From positions 12,490-76,489 of the forward strand of contig CAYMWF010000018.1 of the NCBI GenBank assembly GCA_964394085.1: 64,000 bases of DNA, in the 5' to 3' direction. This DNA comes from CAYMWF01 sp964394085 [NCBI: uncultured Gemmatimonadota bacterium] (GTDB taxonomy: Bacteria > GCA-2686955 > CAYMWF01). Below, piece by piece: positions 24,552-34,770 of this stretch. Below the pieces are notes generated by a model. The model was not told the DNA's origin. It did not search any database and saw nothing but the letters and a program-made list of their open reading frames with translations. The first letter of the stretch is position 1. Every line of letters starts with the position of its first letter. The position numbers and the translations under genes are program-made.

Positions 24552-26780
24552 ATGAAAACAGAAAATTCAAAAAAGAAATACAATCTCGTAATCGTTGAGT
24601 CACCAACCAAGGTGCCGACCCTCGGTAAACTCCTCGGCAACGGATATATGGTGAAAGCCTCTGTCGGCCACGTCCGCGACCTGCCTGAAAAGAAACTCGG
24701 TATCGAGATCGGGGAGGAGTTTATCCCTCAATATACGGCGATCAAGGGGAAGACGAAGATACTCAAGGAACTGAAGGACAGCATCTCGAAGGCCGAGCGG
24801 ATTCTACTCGCTGCCGACCCGGATCGAGAGGGTGAGGCTATCTGCTGGCATTTGAAAGAAAGTCTGGACCTTGATAATGATATCCTGTCCCGGGTTCTAA
24901 TTTACGAACTCACGGCCGCCGGCGTCGAAAAAGCATTCTCACATCCACAGGAGCTGAATCAGAATAAAGTCGATGCACAGCAGACAAGGCGCCTGCTCGA
25001 CAGGCTGGTCGGGTACAAAGTGAGTCCGCTCCTCTGGAGAATCGTAAGAAAAGGGCTGAGCGCGGGGCGTGTTCAAACGGTGGCTCTCAGACTCGTCAAC
25101 GAGCGGGAAGAGGAGCGGGAAAGTTTCAATCCGGAGGAATACTGGACCCTGGATGCTGGTCTTTCGAAGGAAAGCGGCGAATTGTTCAAGGCCAGACTCG
25201 AGAAGGTAGACGGGAAAAAGCCGACTCTGGGTACAAAAAAGGATATGGATGCCGTATTGGCGGGGCTCGAGGGAGCCTCATACTCGGTATCGGGGATCCA
25301 GCGGAAAGAAACGACCAGGCGGCCCCCTCCTCCGCTTATCACGAGCACGCTTCAGCAGGAGGCGTCGACCAGGCTGAGATTCACTCCGCGACGTACTATG
25401 CGGGTCGCTCAGCAGCTGTACGAAGGTGTAAAGCTTCCCGGAGAAGGGCAGACCGGTCTGATAACTTATATGAGGACCGATTCGGTGAGACTGTCCGGGG
25501 AATCCGTTGCTTCGTGCCGCAAGTACATCGGCGAAAACTTCCCGGATAACCTGCCGGGCTCGCCCCGCAGATACAAGGGTAAGTCGACATCTCAAGACGC
25601 TCACGAAGCGATCAGGCCTACGAATGTCTTCCTGACTCCCGCTTCTCTCGGCGCCAAGCTGAAACCTGATGAGCTGAAACTCTATTCACTGATCTGGTCG
25701 AGGTTCGTGGCATGCCAGATGAAGCCCAGGATATCCGATATTACGATTGCCGATATCACCGGAGGAAGGTGCCTTTTCAAAGCCAGGGGTTCGATAGTCA
25801 GATTCCGGGGCTTTACGGAAGTATATGCCCCGACCGGTAAAAACGACGAAGAGGAACTGCCGGCGCTCGAAATCGGTGAACACCTCGCTTTGAAAGAGTT
25901 GCTGTCCGAGCAGCATTTTACCAAGCCTCCTTCCAGATACACGGAAGCGTCACTCATCAAGGAACTGGAGTCGCGCGGGATCGGAAGACCGAGTACTTAC
26001 GCAGCTATTGTTTCGACGATCCTGACCCGTGAATATGTAGTGAGGGAAAAGGGAAAACTCGTTCCCTCGGAGTTGGGCAGAACCGTTACCCGAATCCTGA
26101 TTCCGCTGTTCCCCGACCTGTTCGATTCCGGATTCACGGCCGAAATGGAAACTCATCTGGACCATGTGGAATCCGGAAAAGAATACTGGCAGGATGTCAT
26201 ACGTGATTTTTACGGCCCGTTCGAAGAGAAGATCGAGCAGGCTCTCAAGAAAACCGGCGAGCTGAAACGTTCGCTCCAGGAAGAAACAGAAGAAAAGTGC
26301 GAGAATTGCGGAAAGAACCTCGTGTTGAAATGGGGAAGACACGGTAAGTTCCTGGCCTGTCCCGGTTTTCCGGAATGCAGGTTTACGAAACCGCTTGAAG
26401 AAGAAGGGAACGGCGCGGAACTGACATGCGGAGAGTGTAATGCACCCATGACTCTCAAACACAGCAGATTCGGTCGATTTTACTCATGCAGCCGGTACCC
26501 CGACTGCAAGTTCACGCAACCCTACACGATAGGTGTGGGATGTCCGGAAGACGACTGCAACGGTAACATCGTAGAGAAAAAATCCGCCAAGGGACGTGTT
26601 TTCTATTCATGCTCCAACTATCCGGAATGCAAATTCAGTTCCTGGAGTCTGCCTGTGCCGGGAACCTGTCCTCATTGCGGATATCAGGCCCTGACCGAGC
26701 GTAAAAAAGGCCAGGCCTGTTTAAAATGCAAAAAGACAGTGTCTCCTGACCCGGCGGTGAGATCCACCGGCAGCGAATAA
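24552..26780 (+). CDS. topA: DNA topoisomerase I (type IA)
   Basis: The 742-residue enzyme relaxes negative supercoils. The TOPRIM domain starts with [13 protein letters not shown] and contains [13 protein letters not shown]. The catalytic tyrosine is Y306 in [10 protein letters not shown]. The C-terminal third carries four cysteine clusters (CENCGKN...CPGFPEC, CGECNAP...[15 protein letters not shown]...CSNYPEC and CPHCGY...CLKC) that form zinc ribbons. In the normally conserved ESPxKxxT segment near the start the usual lysine position is kept (ESPTKVPT). It is followed after 5 nt by the tyrosine recombinase gene. Confidence 0.97.
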   Translation: MKTENSKKKYNLVIVESPTKVPTLGKLLGNGYMVKASVGHVRDLPEKKLGIEIGEEFIPQYTAIKGKTKILKELKDSISKAERILLAADPDREGEAICWHLKESLDLDNDILSRVLIYELTAAGVEKAFSHPQELNQNKVDAQQTRRLLDRLVGYKVSPLLWRIVRKGLSAGRVQTVALRLVNEREEERESFNPEEYWTLDAGLSKESGELFKARLEKVDGKKPTLGTKKDMDAVLAGLEGASYSVSGIQRKETTRRPPPPLITSTLQQEASTRLRFTPRRTMRVAQQLYEGVKLPGEGQTGLITYMRTDSVRLSGESVASCRKYIGENFPDNLPGSPRRYKGKSTSQDAHEAIRPTNVFLTPASLGAKLKPDELKLYSLIWSRFVACQMKPRISDITIADITGGRCLFKARGSIVRFRGFTEVYAPTGKNDEEELPALEIGEHLALKELLSEQHFTKPPSRYTEASLIKELESRGIGRPSTYAAIVSTILTREYVVREKGKLVPSELGRTVTRILIPLFPDLFDSGFTAEMETHLDHVESGKEYWQDVIRDFYGPFEEKIEQALKKTGELKRSLQEETEEKCENCGKNLVLKWGRHGKFLACPGFPECRFTKPLEEEGNGAELTCGECNAPMTLKHSRFGRFYSCSRYPDCKFTQPYTIGVGCPEDDCNGNIVEKKSAKGRVFYSCSNYPECKFSSWSLPVPGTCPHCGYQALTERKKGQACLKCKKTVSPDPAVRSTGSE

Positions 26781-26785
26781 GTATC

Positions 26786-27679
26786 GTGACCATCAACAGC
26801 CTCCTTGACGCCTTTGAACTTTCCCTGTCGACGGCGCGGGGTCTCTCGCCTCTCACCGTAAGAGCATATCTTTCAGATGTTCGACAATTCGCTTCCGCAA
26901 CAGATGCGGATCCTCTCGCCGATCCCCGAACGTGGCTCACCAGGGAGTCTGTCAAGAAATTTCTATCTTTTCTGTTTGCCGAGAATTTTACGCGCACCAC
27001 CACGCGGAGGAAGGTGACTTCGGTCAAGCTCTTTATCGAGTTCGCCGCAGCCAGGGAACTGGCACCCAATGGGCTGCCGCTCGATCTTACCGCTCCTGCA
27101 CCCGGACGGAATCTGCCCCGGTTCCTGGATATCCAGGCGACATTCGACCTGCTTTCCGAGCCGGGTGAAAACGACCGTTTCGGAATCCGCGATCGTGCGA
27201 TCCTGGAGCTTATTTATTCGGCGGGGCTAAGGGTCAGCGAGCTCGTTTCTCTGAATGACGAATCACTGCGGCTGGATGCCGGCACGGTAAAGGTAACAGG
27301 TAAGCGCAACAAAGAACGTCTCTGTCCTGTAGGAAGAAATGCGATTTCCGCTCTCAGATCGTACATCGACTGGCGGAACGGGTTTTTCCCCGGCAGAAAG
27401 ACGCGCGCTCTCTTCGTAAATTCGAGAGGGGGCAGGTTGTCAACCCGCGGCGTGCGGGGCCTGTTCGAAAAATATTCATCGAGAACATCGAAAGCGCACG
27501 GATGCCATCCTCATACGCTGCGTCATACTTTCGCGACGCATCTGCTCGACCGCGGAGCCGACCTCCAGGCGGTAAAGGAGCTGCTTGGACACTCCAGCCT
27601 GTCGACGACACAGGTGTACACGCACGTCACAACAGGGAGGCTCAAAAAAGTATATCGGAAGAGCCACCCAAGGGCATAA
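26786..27679 (+). CDS. xerC: XerC/XerD-type tyrosine recombinase
   Basis: The 297-residue protein starts at a GTG 5 nt after topA. The N-terminal SAM-like DNA-binding domain (residues 1-100) is followed by the catalytic domain with all active residues: R149 (GLRVSEL), K173 (TGKRNKE), H243 and R246 (HPHTLRHTF), H269 (LGHSS) and the nucleophile Y278 (TQVYTH). It resolves chromosome dimers at dif with a second Xer protein. The topA-xer order is common in bacteria, which favours a housekeeping XerC/D rather than an integrase of a mobile element; XerC versus XerD cannot be settled from sequence alone. Confidence 0.9.
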   Translation: MTINSLLDAFELSLSTARGLSPLTVRAYLSDVRQFASATDADPLADPRTWLTRESVKKFLSFLFAENFTRTTTRRKVTSVKLFIEFAAARELAPNGLPLDLTAPAPGRNLPRFLDIQATFDLLSEPGENDRFGIRDRAILELIYSAGLRVSELVSLNDESLRLDAGTVKVTGKRNKERLCPVGRNAISALRSYIDWRNGFFPGRKTRALFVNSRGGRLSTRGVRGLFEKYSSRTSKAHGCHPHTLRHTFATHLLDRGADLQAVKELLGHSSLSTTQVYTHVTTGRLKKVYRKSHPRA

Positions 27680-27743
27680 CACGGGACCACGCGATTATGA
27701 AAATCGATAACGAAAATTTCCTCCCGGTAAAAAGGAGAAAAAT

Positions 27744-28652
27744 ATGAAAAAAGATCTTCTCACCATATGCGACCTTACAGCGGTGGAAATCGCCGAACTT
27801 ATGTCTCTGTCGGAAAGTCTGAAGAAAAAACAGAAGGCCGGGAATCCGGAAACTCCGTTGAACGGAAAAACTTTGGGCATGATTTTTATGAAATCTTCAA
27901 CCCGGACAAGGGTATCGTTCGAGGTCGGGATTTTTCAGCTCGGGGGATACGGACTCTTTCTCAGTCCAAGGGATCTCCAGCTCGGCAGGGGAGAGTCCAT
28001 TCCGGATACCGCCAGGGTGCTTTCCAGGTACCTCGACGGCATCATGATCAGAACATTCGATCACAATGAAGTGGTTGAGCTCGCCGCGCACTCGACAATT
28101 CCGATAATCAACGGGCTTACCGACCTGACACACCCCTGCCAGGTGCTTGCCGACATGTTCACCCTGTACGAGCGTGGCTTGCAGAAAGACTTCACGATCG
28201 CATATGTCGGCGACGGCAACAATCTCGCCAATTCATGGTTGAATGCGGCCTCCATGGTGCCGATGAAGCTTCGACTCGGCGTCCCCGAGGGTTACGAACC
28301 TGATAAAGCGATCTATGAGACCGCGGTGAATGCGGGCACCAGCGAGATAGGAATATTCCGAGATCCGCACGAGGCTGTCGCGGGAGCCGATGTGATTTAC
28401 ACGGACGTGTGGACAAGCATGGGACAGGAGGCCGAAGAAGAGGAAAGACGTCGCAATCTCATGCCGTACAGGGTAGACGCCAAGCTGGTTTCAGCGGCGT
28501 CGCCCGGGGTTCTGGTAATGCACTGCCTTCCCGCTCACAGGGGAGACGAAATCACTGACGAAGTCGCCGACGGACCTCATTCGATCATTTTTGACCAGGC
28601 CGAGAACAGGCTGCATCTTCAGAAAGCCGTCATGGTGCGGCTGATGACCTGA
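27744..28652 (+). CDS. argF: Ornithine carbamoyltransferase
   Basis: The 302-residue protein catalyses the transfer of carbamoyl phosphate to ornithine, giving citrulline in arginine synthesis. Carbamoyl-phosphate-binding SSTRTR (51-56), HPCQ (130-133), the ornithine-side DVWTSMGQE (221-229) and HCLP (260-263) are all present, and the SMG motif separates it from aspartate and acetylornithine transcarbamylases. A strong AAGGAG precedes the ATG. It stands alone without other arg genes and is convergent with the barrel protein gene at 28694. Confidence 0.95.
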   Translation: MKKDLLTICDLTAVEIAELMSLSESLKKKQKAGNPETPLNGKTLGMIFMKSSTRTRVSFEVGIFQLGGYGLFLSPRDLQLGRGESIPDTARVLSRYLDGIMIRTFDHNEVVELAAHSTIPIINGLTDLTHPCQVLADMFTLYERGLQKDFTIAYVGDGNNLANSWLNAASMVPMKLRLGVPEGYEPDKAIYETAVNAGTSEIGIFRDPHEAVAGADVIYTDVWTSMGQEAEEEERRRNLMPYRVDAKLVSAASPGVLVMHCLPAHRGDEITDEVADGPHSIIFDQAENRLHLQKAVMVRLMT

Positions 28653-28693
28653 GTATTGTAGAGTTTTTTCAGATGTCCGGCCGATACTTTTAT

Positions 28694-29950
28694 TTAATAC
28701 AGGTATCCCATGCCGATATAGAGTCCGCTGTCGCCGTCCTGTTCGTCGGCTGCAAACCCGAAATCAGCCGCGACGATGAAATTTTCGTTCATCGCTATCC
28801 TTACTCCCAGACCGTAGGATGAGTGCCAGGCGTCGTTCGCCGGAGGCAGTGTCATTCCCCCGTCGTAGAAAAAGTTCAGGGCGGTGTAGAAATCATTGCC
28901 TGCTGCGGTGAAGCGGTAGAGTTTCCACCTTAGCTCGGCATTGCAGTATACGAGGTTCTCTCCGACGATGCGGTTCATCAGGATACCGCGCAGGGTCTCC
29001 GATCCTCCGAGCCCCTCCTCCACGACGTAAGAGCTGTGGAGAAAAGGCTGCATGAAGAACGGCACTCGCCCCGAAATCGTCCACTGGGTGCCGACCCTGG
29101 TTGCTATCGACATATCTTCCGGAATAAGGGTGAAATACTGGCGGGATGTCAATGCTCCCTGCGTATAGTCGAAGTCGTTCCCGGGTAAAAGCGACGTTGA
29201 AGCGAGGATCGCTTCGATCCAGCTTCCCGACATGGGATTCGCCTCATTATCTCTTGTATCGTAAACCAGACCGGCTTTCGCATAGCTGATGAATCCGCCG
29301 TCTGTTTCAGCAGCGGGGATATCACCCGATTCCACCAGTTTATCGAAGAGGGTTTCTCCGCTGACGAAACCCAGTCCGTCGAAATCGACGATGCCTGTCT
29401 GGATATCCATCACTGCGAAACCGCCTATCCACCTCAGCTGATCAAAGAAAACCCTTTGCTGGAAGTCCATATAAAGGCGGGTCATCTCTCGCTTAATTCC
29501 ATAGTAGCCCTCGGTTCTGAAGTTTTCGCTCTCCGGATCGGTATATTCCGGTCTGTAAGGGTATGCCGTGTTGAATCCGCCGAAACCGTAAAATGAAAGG
29601 GCGTGATCAAGATAGTATCCCGCAGTGGCGGTTATCCTGATGTCTGCCGGCAGCAGGTGCTTTGAATCGAAAAAGAGCTCGAGAGTATGGTTGCCTTTGG
29701 TGGTGCTCTTCCACGTAGGCTGCAATGTCATGGTATATTCGGGATATAGATCGCCGTCGCCATAGTCGTAACCCTGGAGGAGCGCTCCGTACGCGAACCC
29801 TGTATCGGAATTGTATCCGAGGACGGGCACGGCACCGAAGCTCCATCCGGTTTTTTGACCGGCAGCCTCTTCAGCGTAAACGTTTAGACAGGTTCCGGGC
29901 AGATAAATCATCAACGCGCTGACAACAAAAATCAAACACCGGTTTCTCAT
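28694..29950 (-). CDS. Omp85-type outer-membrane beta-barrel without POTRA domains
   Basis: The 418-residue protein has a signal peptide (first 26 residues) and is then almost all amphipathic strands with aromatic girdles, ending in LYIGMGYLY, the terminal aromatic strand of outer-membrane barrels. A GGSETLRGI stretch matches the conserved (V/L)RG motif of loop 6 in Omp85/BamA 'surface antigen' barrels, and AGLVYDTRDNEANPMSG matches the preceding strand. There is no room for POTRA domains, so it is a short barrel of the kind often paired with other exported proteins. It follows the LysM transglycosylase gene after 59 nt, so the two may be co-transcribed. Confidence 0.78.
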   Translation of the reverse strand: MRNRCLIFVVSALMIYLPGTCLNVYAEEAAGQKTGWSFGAVPVLGYNSDTGFAYGALLQGYDYGDGDLYPEYTMTLQPTWKSTTKGNHTLELFFDSKHLLPADIRITATAGYYLDHALSFYGFGGFNTAYPYRPEYTDPESENFRTEGYYGIKREMTRLYMDFQQRVFFDQLRWIGGFAVMDIQTGIVDFDGLGFVSGETLFDKLVESGDIPAAETDGGFISYAKAGLVYDTRDNEANPMSGSWIEAILASTSLLPGNDFDYTQGALTSRQYFTLIPEDMSIATRVGTQWTISGRVPFFMQPFLHSSYVVEEGLGGSETLRGILMNRIVGENLVYCNAELRWKLYRFTAAGNDFYTALNFFYDGGMTLPPANDAWHSSYGLGVRIAMNENFIVAADFGFAADEQDGDSGLYIGMGYLY

Positions 29951-30009
29951 GTTGATCTCCTTCTGTAATGCTTCCTATTAGGGGCTTTTCCAGTGAAAAG
30001 GTGATCGAT

Positions 30010-32178
30010 TCAATCGATTATGATTTTCTGCCCCGGATAGATGGTATTCTTGCTTCCAAGATTGTTCTTCTGTCTGAGCTCCCCGACCGATACGTGGTAT
30101 TCACGGCTGATGCTGTATAAGGAATCGCCTTTCCTGACGACATGAATTTTTGCCTGTCGGGCCGGGTCTCTTCCGGTTCCCGGTTTTACTTGACGGAGCA
30201 CCAGGACGTCACCGGGATAAATACGGGATGCCCGATCGAGATTATTCAAGGTCTGAATTTCGTTCAGTGAGATTCCGAACCTGGCGGCGATGCCGGAGAC
30301 GGTGTCGCCTTTTTTGACAACGTATTCTCTGCCGCCGGGCGCTCCCCTTTTACCGCCCGGTGCAAAGAATCTGAGGGTCTGCCCTATTTCGAGCCTGTTC
30401 GGGTTTTTCAGGGAATTCCAGGTTACCAGGTCACCTATTGCCACGCCGAGCTTGCGGGCGATCTCCGTAAGCGAATCTCCTCTCTTAACGGTGTATTTGC
30501 TGTTAGGCGGCGGATAGCCGGATCCGGAAGACAAGTCGGGCGCAGGCGAGTGAAGGGTCAGAGTCTGGCCCGGATAGATAGGCCGGTTTCTGTCCAGGCC
30601 GTTCCAGGCGAGAAGATCCTTGAGACGGATGCCGTACCTGGCGGCGATTTTATAGGGTGCGTCACCTTTCTTCACGATGTAGAAATTCGGAATACTCTCC
30701 TCTGTTCGCATGGATGCGACTTCTACGGGGATCTGAACCGAAGCTCCTTTTACGGCCGGGATCGGGATGACGAGAGTTTTTCCCGCTATGATGTTGTTCG
30801 GGTTCTTAAGCTTGTTTACACGGGCGATTGCCGGAATGGTGGTTCCGTATTTTACAGCGATCCGGCTGATCGTATCCCCTTTTCTTACCCGGTACCTGGT
30901 CCAGGCCACGAGTTTATCCTTCGGATAAGCGTCGAACCTCTTTTTGAATATCTCCCCGGCCCCGGCAGGCAACCTGAGGTTGGTGCCGCCTTTCGGATGG
31001 GTGCACCACCTGCGCAGAGCGGGATTCATGTCTTCAACCGTATCCCGGCTTATACCCGCGCACTCCGCCACTACATCGAGACCCGCGCATTGTTTCACGA
31101 GGACGATATCCGGTGGATCCGTCGTTTCCTTGACCGGTTCGAGACCGTGCCTCGCCGGATCCGCCATCAGCAGCTGCACGGCAAGCAGTCTCGGCACGTA
31201 GTCCCTGGTCTCGCGGGGAAGCTTGAGCTTCAGGTAGTCTGAAACCCCCTGCTTCCTTATGGCCCGCTGAACTCTTCCCTCTCCGGAGTTGTATGCCGCA
31301 AGAACGAGTGCCCAGTCACCGAACATTTTATGGAGATGCTTGATATGTTTTATCGCCGCATCGGTGGATTTCTCCGGATCGAGACGCTCATCTATCCAGT
31401 AGTCCACCCGGAGATCATAGCTTCGCGCCGTAGAAGCGATGAACTGCCACATCCCCGCCGCCTTCGCCCTTGAAACCGCTCTCGGATTGTATCCGCTCTC
31501 GATCATCGGCAGGTAAACCAGCTGCGGCGGCAGTCCGGCTTCATCAAGTTTTTTCTTCACCATCGGGACATACTTCCCGGCCCGCTTGATCCATTTTTGC
31601 AGGTACTTTTTTTCGCCGCCGAGGAATCGCTCCTTAGCCCTCGGATACCTTGTCGAATACCGGATGACGGACGCCGTGTCTTCTATGAATTGCTGCCCGG
31701 GGGTTTTAACGATGGTTCCGGTATCATCGGGCGCCGCTGTCGTGGGCTGGGGGATTTCCAGGGGTAATTCGAGATACCTGGCATAGTCGCTCGCCTCGTC
31801 GAAGAGGGCCGATGAGTCGAGGTGAACCTCCAGTTCCTCGCGATGTTTGCGCACCTCTTCGAGTATCCAGGCATAAGAGCCGACCTGGACCGTATCGGGT
31901 TCTTCGATGGAGATATCGACGAGATCGTTTTCGAGAATTCGAAACAGGCTGTCGGCCTCTTCCCACTGCTCCTTTTCAACCGAGTCTACGGCCTGATCGT
32001 ACCTGGCAATTGTAGAAAATAGTTTCTCCTCCTCCGCTCCGGCCGTGCTCTCATCGTCAATCGACACGAATCGAAGATTCGTCCTTCCCGTAGTGCAGCC
32101 GGAAATGAACAGCAGGCATATAAACGCCGCAATCAGCTTGCGGCTGATGGCTGGAATGTCTGGCTTTCGGTTATACAT
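30010..32178 (-). CDS. mltD: MltD-like membrane-bound lytic transglycosylase with five LysM domains
   Basis: The 722-residue protein starts with a lipoprotein signal (LFISGC lipobox). After about 170 residues of helical linker comes an SLT domain: catalytic glutamate in IESGYNPRAVSRAKAAGMWQF and ALVLAAYNSGEGRVQRAI. MltD enzymes cleave the glycan strand with formation of 1,6-anhydro-MurNAc. The C-terminal half holds five LysM modules, each starting with a V-(R/K)-K-G-D motif (YRVRKGDT, YIVKKGDA, YTVKRGDS, YVVKKGDT and HVVRKGDS), two or three more than typical MltD. It is divergent from the PEGA gene and followed by the Omp85-type barrel. Confidence 0.92.
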   Translation of the reverse strand: MYNRKPDIPAISRKLIAAFICLLFISGCTTGRTNLRFVSIDDESTAGAEEEKLFSTIARYDQAVDSVEKEQWEEADSLFRILENDLVDISIEEPDTVQVGSYAWILEEVRKHREELEVHLDSSALFDEASDYARYLELPLEIPQPTTAAPDDTGTIVKTPGQQFIEDTASVIRYSTRYPRAKERFLGGEKKYLQKWIKRAGKYVPMVKKKLDEAGLPPQLVYLPMIESGYNPRAVSRAKAAGMWQFIASTARSYDLRVDYWIDERLDPEKSTDAAIKHIKHLHKMFGDWALVLAAYNSGEGRVQRAIRKQGVSDYLKLKLPRETRDYVPRLLAVQLLMADPARHGLEPVKETTDPPDIVLVKQCAGLDVVAECAGISRDTVEDMNPALRRWCTHPKGGTNLRLPAGAGEIFKKRFDAYPKDKLVAWTRYRVRKGDTISRIAVKYGTTIPAIARVNKLKNPNNIIAGKTLVIPIPAVKGASVQIPVEVASMRTEESIPNFYIVKKGDAPYKIAARYGIRLKDLLAWNGLDRNRPIYPGQTLTLHSPAPDLSSGSGYPPPNSKYTVKRGDSLTEIARKLGVAIGDLVTWNSLKNPNRLEIGQTLRFFAPGGKRGAPGGREYVVKKGDTVSGIAARFGISLNEIQTLNNLDRASRIYPGDVLVLRQVKPGTGRDPARQAKIHVVRKGDSLYSISREYHVSVGELRQKNNLGSKNTIYPGQKIIID

Positions 32179-32278
32179 GGAGTTCCTGTTGATATGGGGT
32201 TGCGCAGCGGAGACCTCGCTCGATCGGGTGAATCGGGATCGTGATTACCACAAGGCAACCTGAGGGACAAGCATTTTA

Positions 32279-32306
32279 TTGACACATATGATAGAGGAAT
32301 GATACT
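32279..32306 (+). promoter_or_regulatory. Sigma-70-type promoter for the envelope gene run
   Basis: A consensus TTGACA (32279-32284) is followed after 16 bp by GATACT (32301-32306). It lies about 100 nt before the PEGA/TPR gene and faces away from mltD. Confidence 0.55.
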
Positions 32307-32406
32307 TATCCGGGGTGTCTTCCGGGCAGACAGTATCCCACCTGATGGTTTCGACGCGGGGTTTCCCGGCGGTTTTGCAGCCGGATGACCGCGGCGGTTC
32401 TTCAAA

Positions 32407-33204
32407 ATGAAAAAAAGCACCAAAAGAATCTGGGTAAGCATCCTTCCCGCTCTGAGCATCGTCACCGCGACGGCGGGGACGGTCACCGGGTCGAAAGTGA
32501 CCGTCGTGAATCTCGAAACGATCCCCTCCGGTATCGAAGTGTATGTGGATGGGTATTTCAGGGGAAGTTCACCCGTGTCATGGAACACTTCGGAGGGGAG
32601 GCACTCACTGGAATTCCGCAACGGCGACAGGATATTTACGGAAGAGGTCTGGGTGTCCGGTACCTCGGGAGACACTGTATCGCTCGGTCCTTTTTTCGTC
32701 GAGCCGGCCGGGAACATATCCGGGCAGGCGGAATCTCAGCTGTTTCCCGAGATATCCGATCCCTTCCCCTATCTGCTCCCCGGGGCGGAAGGGGAGTTTA
32801 CGAGTTATGACCGGATCACCCATCTCGGGCATGAGAAGCTTGATCTGGCGATGCAGTTATATTATGAGAAATCGTATGGTCCAGCCTTGTCGATGTGGAG
32901 ACGGCTGGTTGATGAATTGCCTTATTTTACTGATATCTGTATATACAGGGCGGGTCTGTGCCTGTGCGGGCTCGGCGAGTACGAAGCGGCGATAGTAGAA
33001 TTCGGACGCGTATGCAGGGAATACCCGGGAAGCTATTTTTCCGGATTGTGCTATTATCAGCTGGGTCGTTGTTTTCTTGCCCTTGGAGACCGCGGGAAAG
33101 GCGCAGGATATCTTTCGCGGTTCATAGAAGAAAACCCCGGGCATCCTCTCGTTTCTCACGCCGAAACGCTCAGAAACTCGAACGAACCGAAACCGATTCC
33201 CTGA
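32407..33204 (+). CDS. Exported PEGA-domain protein with TPR-like repeats
   Basis: The 265-residue protein has a signal peptide-like start (KRIWVSILPALSIVTATAGT) and then a PEGA domain (about residues 28-90): VTVVNLETIPSGIEVYVDGY, in which the signature is ETIPSGIEVYVDG, then GSSPVSW and GRHSLEFR. PEGA domains are small beta sandwiches in surface and S-layer-associated proteins. Residues 140-265 look like two to three TPR helices (YEKSYGPALSMWRRL, GEYEAAIVEFGRV, GDRGKGAGYLSRFI). Cysteine-rich helices (YRAGLCLCGLG) are unusual. It is the first gene of a run of envelope genes. Confidence 0.7.
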   Translation: MKKSTKRIWVSILPALSIVTATAGTVTGSKVTVVNLETIPSGIEVYVDGYFRGSSPVSWNTSEGRHSLEFRNGDRIFTEEVWVSGTSGDTVSLGPFFVEPAGNISGQAESQLFPEISDPFPYLLPGAEGEFTSYDRITHLGHEKLDLAMQLYYEKSYGPALSMWRRLVDELPYFTDICIYRAGLCLCGLGEYEAAIVEFGRVCREYPGSYFSGLCYYQLGRCFLALGDRGKGAGYLSRFIEENPGHPLVSHAETLRNSNEPKPIP

Positions 33205-33220
33205 TCCGGGGAGGTCCTGA

Positions 33221-33871
33221 ATGAAATTAAACTGTCTCGTGGTTTTGGCTGTAACGATAATTCTCCTTGCGGGTGGAGTCGCGGAAGGCGCTGAAGGATC
33301 CGAACCGGCGAAAGCTTCCCACGGCGAGGAGCTCGGCAGGCTTCTTGATCTGGTCGTAAAGGATGCAGCTGCAAAGTTGATGGATTCAGAGAACCCGGGT
33401 GGTGACGGCGTGATTCTAATTGTCGACGGCGAGTCACCGCTGAGAGAGGAACTGGAGTCCCTGATGCTGGTTCAGCTCCTGTCCGCAGGCGCGGTCCTGT
33501 TCGACGAAAAGATCCAGGCCGGCGAAGATTCGACCTGCAGCATGAACCTGCTCGAGGTCAAGGTCCTGAAAGCCGGCGTGCGTTACCTTTCCTGGCGGAG
33601 GGTTCTGGGGCTCGGACCCGCCCGGATCTCCTGCAGCTATGAAGTTTCGATAAAAACGAAACTGATCGATGGAGCCAGTGGTAGAATACTGATGGCCGCA
33701 ACCTCCTGCGCCGATTACGAGCGGGAAATCCCGCTTCGGGATATCGAACGGATTTCAGACGACGGGGAATGGAGTGTCGACGAGCCGCCCGACGTATCAT
33801 CACCGATGGAAACCATCCTGATTATAGGTTTGCTTATCGGAATGGCCTGGATTTTTTCATCCGGGGAGTAA
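33221..33871 (+). CDS. Exported 216-residue protein of unknown function with C-terminal membrane helix
   Basis: The protein starts with a signal peptide (LVVLAVTIILLAGGVAEGA). It has a middle domain with strands GVILIVDGES, AGAVLFDEK and YEVSIKTKLIDGASGRILMAA, and ends in a hydrophobic segment, TILIIGLLIGMAWIF. The middle domain resembles in style the 'curli assembly/FlgO/CsgG-like' or lipoprotein-type beta domains of stress lipoproteins, but the match is not good enough for a name. It follows the PEGA gene by 16 nt, so it is in the same operon, and is probably anchored facing the periplasm. Confidence 0.6.
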   Translation: MKLNCLVVLAVTIILLAGGVAEGAEGSEPAKASHGEELGRLLDLVVKDAAAKLMDSENPGGDGVILIVDGESPLREELESLMLVQLLSAGAVLFDEKIQAGEDSTCSMNLLEVKVLKAGVRYLSWRRVLGLGPARISCSYEVSIKTKLIDGASGRILMAATSCADYEREIPLRDIERISDDGEWSVDEPPDVSSPMETILIIGLLIGMAWIFSSGE

Positions 33872-33939
33872 GGAAAGCCGGAGCCTGGTTTGCGAATGCT
33901 CCGATCCGGCTCTTGATGAAGCCGGGGAAAAGATTGAAT

Positions 33940-34770
33940 ATGAAAATAACTGAAAAAGGAAACGGGAATAGAGGTCCGGTAAAGAGACTGCTGCTTTCGG
34001 GTGCGACCGTTTTTCTCATGGTTCTAATCTGCACAGCCGGTTGCGCCGTGAGAGAAAAACTTCCCGAAATCACTGAAGATACCGCATACCTGCAAGCCCT
34101 CGAGCGCCTGGAGCGCGAGGATTATCATGGAGCCGCCGAGAAATTCGACAATTTTCTGAAGCAGTATCCAGGGAGCAGCTATACCGACAGGGCATATTAC
34201 GGATTGGGACTCGCCTGGTTCAAGACCGAGGACTATCCGATGAGCTCTCAAATGCTGGAGCGGCTTCTCAGAGAATTTCCGCAGAGCGCTTACTACGAGG
34301 AAAGTCTATATCTTATAGCCTGCTGCGATGAAGAATCGAGCACGCCGTACTACCTTGACCAGGAATGGACGAAGAAGGCGATCGAACGGTTTCGTTATTA
34401 CCTCCTCTACTACCCGTCCGGCGTCCATTCGGACGAGGCGGCCGAAAAACTCGCCCGTCTCGTAGACAGGCTGGCGAGAAAAGAAGTCGAAACGGGTAAA
34501 TTCTATCTTCGCAGGGATAAGTTCAAAGCCGCGAACCTTTATTTCGAAACGGTTCTCGAGCTTTACCACGAGTCGGATCTCCGTTTCGAGGCGATGCTCG
34601 GTCTTGCACAGTGCGCCGCGGCGATGGGCGACTGGGAGGATGCGAATCTTTATATAAGGGAAATAACGCTGCTGTCACCCGACGATTCGCTGAAAGAGAA
34701 GGCACGGGGGATATTGACCGAACATGAAAAAAACGATCAGCAGGATAGGAGTGCTGGGGGGGACATTTGA
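33940..34770 (+). CDS. bamD: BamD-like TPR lipoprotein
   Basis: Taking the ATG at 33940 (GGGGAAA upstream) gives 276 residues with a lipoprotein signal (LSGATVFLMVLICTAGC; lipobox CTAGC). Four to five TPR motifs follow, among them EREDYHGAAEKFDNFLKQYP, with YHGAAEKFDNFLKQYPGS and MSSQMLERLLREFPQSAYYEES being typical of YfiO/BamD. BamD is the essential lipoprotein partner of BamA in outer-membrane protein assembly. The 3-prime end overlaps nadD by 47 nt. An Omp85-type barrel without POTRA lies nearby but is not BamA; bamA itself is not in the window. Confidence 0.78.
   Translation: MKITEKGNGNRGPVKRLLLSGATVFLMVLICTAGCAVREKLPEITEDTAYLQALERLEREDYHGAAEKFDNFLKQYPGSSYTDRAYYGLGLAWFKTEDYPMSSQMLERLLREFPQSAYYEESLYLIACCDEESSTPYYLDQEWTKKAIERFRYYLLYYPSGVHSDEAAEKLARLVDRLARKEVETGKFYLRRDKFKAANLYFETVLELYHESDLRFEAMLGLAQCAAAMGDWEDANLYIREITLLSPDDSLKEKARGILTEHEKNDQQDRSAGGDI

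Noticed and set aside
26786-27679. Integrase of a mobile element
   Set aside because: The recombinase is 5 nt after topA in a housekeeping run and no att-like repeats, phage or conjugation genes flank it, so a chromosomal Xer protein is more likely.
28653-28693. Terminator between argF and the barrel gene
   Set aside because: There is a T-run (gagttttttc) but no stem of useful length before it; not reported as a feature.
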